Shown here: positions 6,901-8,906 of the stretch, in pieces | Layout: each line of letters starts with the position of its first letter | How positions within the stretch are numbered: the stretch's first letter is position 1 | Source: an uncultured Bacteroides sp. | Lineage (GTDB): Bacteria > Bacteroidota > Bacteroidia > Bacteroidales > Bacteroidaceae | DNA: 8,906 nt | Direction of reading: 5' to 3' | NCBI RefSeq assembly: GCF_910585845.1 | Contig: NZ_CAJUHF010000039.1 | Coordinates: 1 to 8,906 of the forward strand | Translations under genes and position numbers: made by a program | The notes under the pieces: generated by a model | What the model was told of the DNA's origin: nothing | Database searches by the model: none | Seen by the model: the letters and a program-made list of their open reading frames with translations, nothing else

Positions 6901-8892
6901 GCCACCGTCCGGCAAGGAACACTTGCCACATCGGTAGTGGAAGTCAACGTGGCAGGCAGTACGACAGGCGAAAGCACGACAGAGGCAGGCCTGCTCTACA
7001 ATACCTTAGTGAAGGGTAACGTAGACGGAGTAAAAGCCGTAAACGTGACAGCAACCGGAAACATTGCTGAACCAAGCGGAAACATTGCCGAACCAAACGG
7101 AAATGCAAACAACCGTATGAATGCTGCTGCGGACAATCTCTATGTAACGGACAGCTACTGGTCCTATCAGTTGAACGAGACTTCGGAGGATATCGACAAA
7201 GGAACAGATGCTAAAACAGAAGATTGTATCCAAAAGGTAGGCCACAACCGTGACATCGCGGGCAATAAGCGCATCCGCAACACGGTGGACAACGGCTGCT
7301 TCGAGACATGGGACATCAACAGAAAGAGCGATAGTAGCAACGGAAACGACAACGGTAGCGACGGAGTCATCACCGAAACCGACTATCCACGCGGCAAGTC
7401 TGTGGTCTATGTACGCGAGGGTCTCGAACTGCTGCTCGACAATGACGCCAACTACGACATTACCGCTCCATTCAATCCGGGGGTACTGCTACTGGAACAT
7501 CAGGCTGGATTGCGAGGCAACAACAAACCCATCTCCCTCACCAACTTAGTGGTAGAACGCAAGGTAGAGGCAGGAAAGGCTGACATGACGTATATGCCCT
7601 TCACGGTAACCAACGTAACCAATCCTTATCCTAATACCGATGCAACAACCGCCACAAGCGTCTCCGTGAAACATTACGACGGTAATGCGCGCGCAGCCTA
7701 CGCCTATACATTCGACAGTTCCAACGGAACGGCATGGAAAGAGGTTACTACCTCCCCATACAGCAACATGGGACTGCTATTGGATAACACAGGCAACAGC
7801 ACAGAAGCACGTGTACGTTTCTACGGAGAAGCAACAAACACAACAACGACTGTTTATACGGAGAATATGAGCCAGTCTCTCCAAAACGTGACGCTGAAGA
7901 GGTATAACTTCAACGAGACATGGACGTCATCCAACGGGAACAGCAACCGCTTCACGCACAAGGAGAACATGAGTTGGAACCTCTTCGGCTCGCCCTACCT
8001 CTGCGCCATGAACTACAAAGACATGGAATATGGACGTGTACTCTATGGCCTCGACGGCTCAGCATACCGTACCGTGAATACCGAAACCGAAGGACAACCC
8101 GAAGGATATATCCCTGCAGGCGATGCCGTCTTCACCCAAACGGCTACACTGAAAGACGCAGAAAGTTTCAACGTTGCCCAACCGACAACGAATAATCTAA
8201 AGAACGGTACACCATATCAAGGATCGGAAGCACTGACCATCAGCCTGACGCGTGCCGCCACAGGCGAAGCGGACAACGCTTCTGCCGCCGACCTGCTGCA
8301 ACTGAAGGCAGTGCCCACAACCGAAGCCCGTAACGACTTCGACCTATCTGCAGACGGTGTCAAGTGGATGGCTGCGGGCGAACCACAACTCTATGCCCTC
8401 CGTTCGGGCAACCGTTACTCCCTGCTCTCTGCCGTCGACATCGAAGGCAGCTTGTCCATCGGTGTATCCATACCCGCAAGCGGTATCTACACCCTTGCCC
8501 TCCCCGACGGATGCGACACTTACGGTTATGATGCCGTGGTGCTGGAAGATGCTGTCACCGGTCAGACTGCCGACTTACTGGAAGGTAGCTACGACTTCAA
8601 CGCCCCCTCTGCCGGTGACCTTGGTCATCGTTTCACCCTCCGCTTCCAACGTCCGACAGATGATGTAGAAAGTAGTATCCGGGTATGGTCGGATGTACGC
8701 GGTGAAATGAGTATCGCAGGTATCGCCAGCGGCGATCTCTTATTGTTATACTCTGCCTCCGGCACACTGCTCCGCCAGCACGCCACCACTTCCGATCAAG
8801 TAACCCTGACCGGTTTCGAGACGGGCATTGTCCTCGTCAAAGTAGTACGAAAGGGAGAGAAGGCGGTGATTTGTAAAGTTAGGGTGAAGTAG
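76..8892 (+). CDS. Giant modular right-handed beta-helix surface protein, apparently lacking its N-terminus
   Basis: This single 2938-codon frame ends in TAG. It shows six diverged blocks, each with some or all of: a Y-V...G...S-W...A...L header, a V-x-V-Y-G-G-F/Y strand, a T-I-L/I-x-G turn, Asn/Cys beta-helix coils (for example LSNCIFENH, IRNCLITQN, ISRCRFMNN) and a closing D-I-G-A-Y-E-Y. Coils such as RGGGVYSNG and MRGGAVYVRN match the G-G-A-I/F-x-x-N style of polymorphic outer membrane protein repeats. After a linker comes a C-terminal region with WNLFGSPYL at about residues 2634-2642, then a sorting-domain-like tail ending in K-V-R-V-K. These families are usually exported and surface-exposed, and adhesion or glycan/host interaction is only an inference. 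No catalytic motif is visible. The GTG at 76 has no clear ribosome-binding site and is followed by no signal peptide. The frame is open back to 25 with no ATG, and the first in-frame ATG is at 394, in mid-helix. The true start is therefore probably missing or displaced, and the gene may be a truncated or silent copy. Confidence 0.9.
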   Translation: MHEGTLWPRYSFINEDPKSASVILRRITAGTGTLRIEGGYRATGNTAERASLDYRTIIDGNTEATNIDDGLYHVITVESNAKVELDGFHVINGNAANTATQQYGAGMLVYDGATVTLSNCIFENHTAVNGAAIYAPSTASLTLTNCMVNNNTNLTDSNPVIHASAGKLTLNHVTVVNNLGAAPEGIGNTGTTSFAAGNSSNNSIDDIATMGGEGGQENFANPTRSQGATLGFSTWLGGYSSFRPLTSSTTAGTKIINQATSTTNTLTTDITGSARNLGGLPDLGAYEADLPEAGTILYVRTPADGGDDNHNGLSWEQAFATLEKALSTAEASNTTVKVEEIWVSEGTYTHKSEETEKIHDQCYAYKFVEGVNVYGGFSKEGTPNKDDRDPKAYETILQPGDINPEEEANNKRVSYGRVLVQERPFSTETVYDGFTLRNGYLFSTYRQDITGNIFNVNTDQVGTTGGAGVYLLGNGVLENCQVTNNLIAVKPHNTNLIQTGTGAGGFHQAGAGVYNNGGTIRNCLITQNKHWHFLARPQNGNTESAWMYGSGLYMNNGNVYNTVISNNSSQVFAEEETGYHEVAVGSVFLVNGNFYNNTIVGNEAHLTQANHVKIAISGIFVYANINMYNCIVSGNRDDIHGNSGSTKLYDYPVAAFTYTNTYQEDSEKVHAFYSCINIAENDPKNLCTTNDMKKYRTSTNKYADPQLDSEYRLQPNSPALNTGIEAIEGIIFPDYDADYTARIKDCTIDMGAYEYDNLANISPKVKGEYAYYYVTQNGKGIRNAGSEANAACAQKLQSVLDAAGEYKKNHPNSKVIVKVAGYPETESSEATFVYHATALAEENNPKSYSYVIPYGVVVEGGYNDLDDDWETDKEGKTYKRDVLTYKTVFSAIHEATATTPAIIGYHTVTFGQKPEDWTGSEAQSVIDGIWLTDGSSNSTSGAGNPNIRGGGAIVEAWAHVRNCVVKGCEAIMGGGLYLKPGATVSGTAILSNSAERGGGIYAESEEEDVDDNGSNNNGGNAKRSHLISCTLADNNASNIGGGLYLEDGSAMSTNCVIWGNTAPSDKNVSGVVRKQFKDPQWATVFNIGTTEFYPFNSCFVESQAIPADFENNVMESDGTKYFVDSETLKDYRLKEFSLLIKRGTLKVYHDNLEAEFNVAAQDMQGIDRVQNVPERLDVGAFAYDGGILPEITKENVFTRLFVNPANTVKLTDKERAIDFLGRSFFTPFATLNDALNYVNEVRKKLPDEHKDTKFEILMSGGIYKPSVLRKEFSENVTYSHRLYSFIVPYGVNIYGGFKGNELYACKDMTLDTQEGNKDLKYEPNIIPLLNARSFADFNNNGIEEPWELAEQTILSGEINTSTQSKNVYKVIYTNAPEGAHSPLHDVHLDGLTIKDSETFNKLSDEVEGDEAGRGGGVYSNGADYTISRCRFMNNFAMRGGAVYVRNARLNLIGCTFAGNGTVENPDLTTTDLEPRGGAVYVADINNPSNEIASLYAVNCLFANNETVGKGGAIGTTYNDTKGGTDITIPGDTYRTPIINLMNCTIVRNKAQQNAVVYNNSNKETTETTSRIVNTLVWGNESSEQDASTDLSNFDIRYSASDYNYGGFFAEDNKFHNIPLNSENMHMDGPHFTQPSEQAGVDGYTGTSLWNPIALSMATDKGCGGMNVTYSGETLEETEITGEVTDDENNLTTDSYAQWFIKNDLQEYKEVYMPVYNDENLPRYSGPLDESTGKQGDKPIDIGLYEYRYKTGFDAMPAIYVATEESGNGLGSDWANATSNLRDAIIGAAHPIQENGSRTIYVRDGQYDLPRLSSTGTAFMLDMQNTNMSDNLTIKGACTGNGATQDFSKQSVIRTHHQIIANRLLEVSIPDRQENANGNTVTIEGFTFISDMLNTNSSQESGNGVEASIGKDGKLIMKNCAFRNNQGTGILIKHNEGKALFYNTLIADSENGLGVAETTTGRTVLVNTTFANNKTALTNSNSNTEVGNSNAEVYDSNVEVYNPNVEVYNSVWWNNGGKPTAFNVEERDNKVFENTYNLANEVERAQAIANNTDIINGPNFIDPLNQDNVEARDYRFRPNLTMLNQGKNDHYIKEVLNDGAEDGTSTEIPDEEKALGNKARVVDSRIDIGAYEYEAELQPIVYVKANVVGNTDGKSWTTALTDLQAAADLAGIYTYNHANRNGYVFVHNNVTNTPLHLRLPRTKVYGGMNDELTTFTETDTEEKTKKIVTDLLNKRKGLLEATAHSTLSEVTLTASDALADGFVIGTADSSTDDAPVATVRQGTLATSVVEVNVAGSTTGESTTEAGLLYNTLVKGNVDGVKAVNVTATGNIAEPSGNIAEPNGNANNRMNAAADNLYVTDSYWSYQLNETSEDIDKGTDAKTEDCIQKVGHNRDIAGNKRIRNTVDNGCFETWDINRKSDSSNGNDNGSDGVITETDYPRGKSVVYVREGLELLLDNDANYDITAPFNPGVLLLEHQAGLRGNNKPISLTNLVVERKVEAGKADMTYMPFTVTNVTNPYPNTDATTATSVSVKHYDGNARAAYAYTFDSSNGTAWKEVTTSPYSNMGLLLDNTGNSTEARVRFYGEATNTTTTVYTENMSQSLQNVTLKRYNFNETWTSSNGNSNRFTHKENMSWNLFGSPYLCAMNYKDMEYGRVLYGLDGSAYRTVNTETEGQPEGYIPAGDAVFTQTATLKDAESFNVAQPTTNNLKNGTPYQGSEALTISLTRAATGEADNASAADLLQLKAVPTTEARNDFDLSADGVKWMAAGEPQLYALRSGNRYSLLSAVDIEGSLSIGVSIPASGIYTLALPDGCDTYGYDAVVLEDAVTGQTADLLEGSYDFNAPSAGDLGHRFTLRFQRPTDDVESSIRVWSDVRGEMSIAGIASGDLLLLYSASGTLLRQHATTSDQVTLTGFETGIVLVKVVRKGEKAVICKVRVK
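961..2340 (+). repeat. Beta-helix block 2 (AT-rich copy)
   Basis: The block carries a full header (I-L-Y-V-R at 296-300, then N-G-L-S-W-E-Q-A-F-A-T-L), the strand I-W-V-S-E-G-T-Y, V-N-V-Y-G-G-F (371-377) and Y-E-T-I-L-Q-P-G-D-I. Its coils include C480, C523 and C630 plus the Thr/Asn variants VYNTVISNN and FYNNTIVGN. It closes with P-A-L-N-T-G and D-M-G-A-Y-E-Y (749-755). Its base composition differs from the rest: about 40% G+C over 1081-2220 by hand count, with more A/T-ending codons, against about 59% in 2881-3240. Confidence 0.75.
2380..3624 (+). repeat. Beta-helix block 3
   Basis: The header is degenerate (Y-Y-Y-V-T-Q-N-G-K-G at about 771-780). It is followed by the strand V-I-P-Y-G-V-V-V-E-G-G-Y (to residue 862) and T-Y-K-T-V-F. 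The body has the most typical polymorphic-outer-membrane-protein coils of the protein: I-R-G-G-G-A-I, I-M-G-G-G-L-Y-L, R-G-G-G-I-Y-A and I-G-G-G-L-Y-L-E, with Cys coils at C963, C1029 and C1055 (the last two 26 residues apart). A polar Asn/Gly/Ser/Asp insertion (D-D-N-G-S-N-N-N-G-G-N, about 3103-3135) probably loops out between coils. The block closes with D-V-G-A-F-A-Y (1177-1183). Confidence 0.75.
3661..5313 (+). repeat. Beta-helix block 4
   Basis: The block begins with L-F-V-N-P-A-N and a header-like F-A-T-L-N-D-A-L-N, then the strand F-I-V-P-Y-G-V-N-I-Y-G-G-F (to residue 1297), closely matching block 3. After E-Q-T-I-L-S-G-E-I come G-R-G-G-G-V-Y and M-R-G-G-A-V-Y-V coils with cysteines at 1429, 1454, 1499 and 1543. 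The closing motif is D-I-G-L-Y-E-Y (1740-1746). The Asn-rich tips (FMNNF, FAGNG, FANNE, IVRNK) are as expected for a parallel beta-helix turn. Confidence 0.75.
5344..6471 (+). repeat. Beta-helix block 5 (contains the 21-bp tandem repeat)
   Basis: The header is A-I-Y-V-A-T-E-E-S-G-N-G-L-G-S-D-W-A-N-A (from residue 1757). Then come the strand I-Y-V-R-D-G-Q-Y, a diverged L-T-I-K-G-A-C in place of V-Y-G-G-F (about 1832-1837), and coils M-K-N-C-A-F-R-N-N (C1919), FYNTLIADS and LVNTTFANN. The coil series is interrupted by the heptapeptide repeat at 6013-6102 and resumes with V-Y-N-S-V-W-W-N-N. It closes with D-I-G-A-Y-E-Y (2126-2132), the canonical form. Confidence 0.75.
6013..6102 (+). repeat. In-frame 21-bp tandem repeat, four units plus a 6-bp partial unit
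   Basis: The units are 6013-6033 (NSNTEVG), 6034-6054 (NSNAEVY), 6055-6075 (DSNVEVY) and 6076-6096 (NPNVEVY), followed by the partial unit NS at 6097-6102. Each unit is seven codons and the units differ by a few bases; the last two are most alike. Because 21 is a multiple of three, gain or loss of units would keep the frame. The unit mimics a beta-helix strand (V-E-V-Y-N), so extra units could extend or loop out of a coil. Variable copy number between strains is an inference. Confidence 0.85.
6490..7311 (+). repeat. Beta-helix block 6 (degenerate terminal block)
   Basis: The header is well kept (I-V-Y-V-K-A...G-N-T-D-G-K-S-W, from residue 2139, then T-D-L-Q-A-A-A-D-L-A), and the K-V-Y-G-G-M strand is present (2202-2207). 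The body then departs from the Asn/Cys coil pattern into Thr/Ser/Ala/Val-rich sequence with only one clear coil (LLYNTLVKGN). The closing motif has decayed to V-D-N-G-C-F-E-T-W (2404-2412) in the position of I-D-I-G-A-Y-E-Y. This is the last copy and may cap the helix before the linker. Confidence 0.6.
7057..7098 (+). repeat. Two-unit in-frame 21-bp tandem repeat
   Basis: The units are 7057-7077 (GNIAEPS) and 7078-7098 (GNIAEPN), followed by a decayed start of a third unit (GNANN). At the DNA level the two units differ only at a wobble T/C and in the last codon (AGC against AAC), so the duplication looks recent. As in block 5, the unit is 21 bp and preserves the frame. Confidence 0.8.
7312..7401 (+). 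other. Polar linker between the beta-helix blocks and the C-terminal region
   Basis: Residues 2413-2442 are dominated by Ser, Asn, Asp and Gly (for example S-D-S-S-N-G-N-D-N-G-S-D-G) with few hydrophobic residues. This fits a flexible spacer. It separates the last block-closing motif from a new beta-rich region that starts with S-V-V-Y-V-R-E-G. Confidence 0.55.
7402..8670 (+). other. C-terminal beta-rich region of the surface protein
   Basis: Residues 2443-2865 no longer show block or coil periodicity. They alternate short hydrophobic strands with polar turns. Recognisable stretches are M-S-W-N-L-F-G-S-P-Y-L (2632-2642), I-P-A-G-D-A-V-F-T-Q-T-A-T-L (from about 2680) and I-P-A-S-G-I-Y-T-L-A-L-P-D-G (from about 2799). 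Similar regions are, to my recollection, common just before the sorting-like tail in large Bacteroides surface proteins. No enzymatic residues are apparent. A beta-sandwich fold is inferred from the pattern, not shown. Confidence 0.5.
8671..8889 (+). other. C-terminal domain resembling type IX (Por) secretion sorting domains
   Basis: The final 73 residues (2866-2938) show the order expected of this domain family: an opening strand (S-I-R-V-W-S), a G-x-x-x-I-A-G-I-A-S-G-D strand-turn, L-L-L-Y-S-A-S-G-T-L-L, then T-G-F-E-T-G-I-V-L-V-K-V and a basic end K-V-R-V-K. In organisms with a type IX system such tails direct secretion across the outer membrane. Many Bacteroides are thought to lack that system yet carry similar tails, so the role here is uncertain. 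Confidence 0.6.
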
Positions 8893-8896
8893 TTAT

Positions 8897-8904
8897 GGAA
8901 GGAG
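8897..8904 (+). promoter_or_regulatory. Purine-rich Shine-Dalgarno-like sequence after the stop codon
   Basis: GGAAGGAG begins five bases after the TAG stop, immediately before the window ends. It could serve a closely following co-directional gene. It also overlaps an ATG at 8895 (M-E-G-V...), which might itself be a start. Bacteroidales use Shine-Dalgarno sites weakly, so this is only suggestive. Confidence 0.25.
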
Positions 8905-8906
8905 TT

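Noticed and set aside
46..7311. CRISPR-like or other nucleotide-level regular repeat array
   Set aside because: The block repeats are diverged, of unequal length and conserved mainly at the protein level, with no repeat-spacer pattern.
7920..8195. Plus-strand frame of 91 codons inside the C-terminal region
   Set aside because: It is Arg/His/Pro-rich, as is typical of an out-of-frame reading of GC-rich sequence. The large frame has recognisable motifs here.

Overview
The window is almost entirely one very large plus-strand coding region (76-8892, 2938 codons). It encodes a modular, Asn/Gly/Thr-rich surface-type protein of the right-handed parallel beta-helix / polymorphic-outer-membrane-protein-repeat kind. 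Three things suggest a gut Bacteroidales, most likely Bacteroides or a close relative: the style of the protein (YV...G...SW headers, V-Y-G-G-F strands, D-I-G-A-Y-E-Y block endings, a WNLFGSPYL C-terminal region and a sorting-domain-like C-terminus), a mixed GC content, and the absence of a strong Shine-Dalgarno sequence at the start. No gene symbol can be assigned.

Layout: 1 to about 45 is very AT-rich DNA (about 22% G+C by hand count) that does not look like the rest. It switches abruptly to about 60% G+C, beta-helix-coding sequence at about 46-60. The large reading frame is open from position 25, and the first usable start is a GTG at 76, which lies inside a beta-helix block with no signal peptide. 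The gene therefore looks 5'-truncated or rearranged. Six diverged homologous blocks follow: block 1 (headless) to 936, block 2 961-2340, block 3 2380-3624, block 4 3661-5313, block 5 5344-6471, and block 6 6490-7311 (degenerate). Next come a Ser/Asn/Gly/Asp linker (7312-7401), a large C-terminal beta-rich region (7402-8670) and a 73-residue C-terminal domain resembling type IX secretion (Por) sorting domains (8671-8889). The stop codon is TAG at 8890-8892. A purine-rich ribosome-binding-site-like GGAAGGAG ends the window.

Points of interest are the abrupt 5' junction and missing export signal, a possible divergent start (M-K-K-L-H-T) on the minus strand at 18-1, a four-unit 21-bp in-frame tandem repeat in block 5, a two-unit 21-bp repeat in block 6, a ladder of 13 Asn/Cys beta-helix coils, and an AT-rich block 2 inside an otherwise GC-richer gene. 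No RNA genes, CRISPR arrays, transposase genes or complete second genes were seen. I did not find a multi-gene system. The unusual object is the giant, headless, mosaic surface-protein gene itself.
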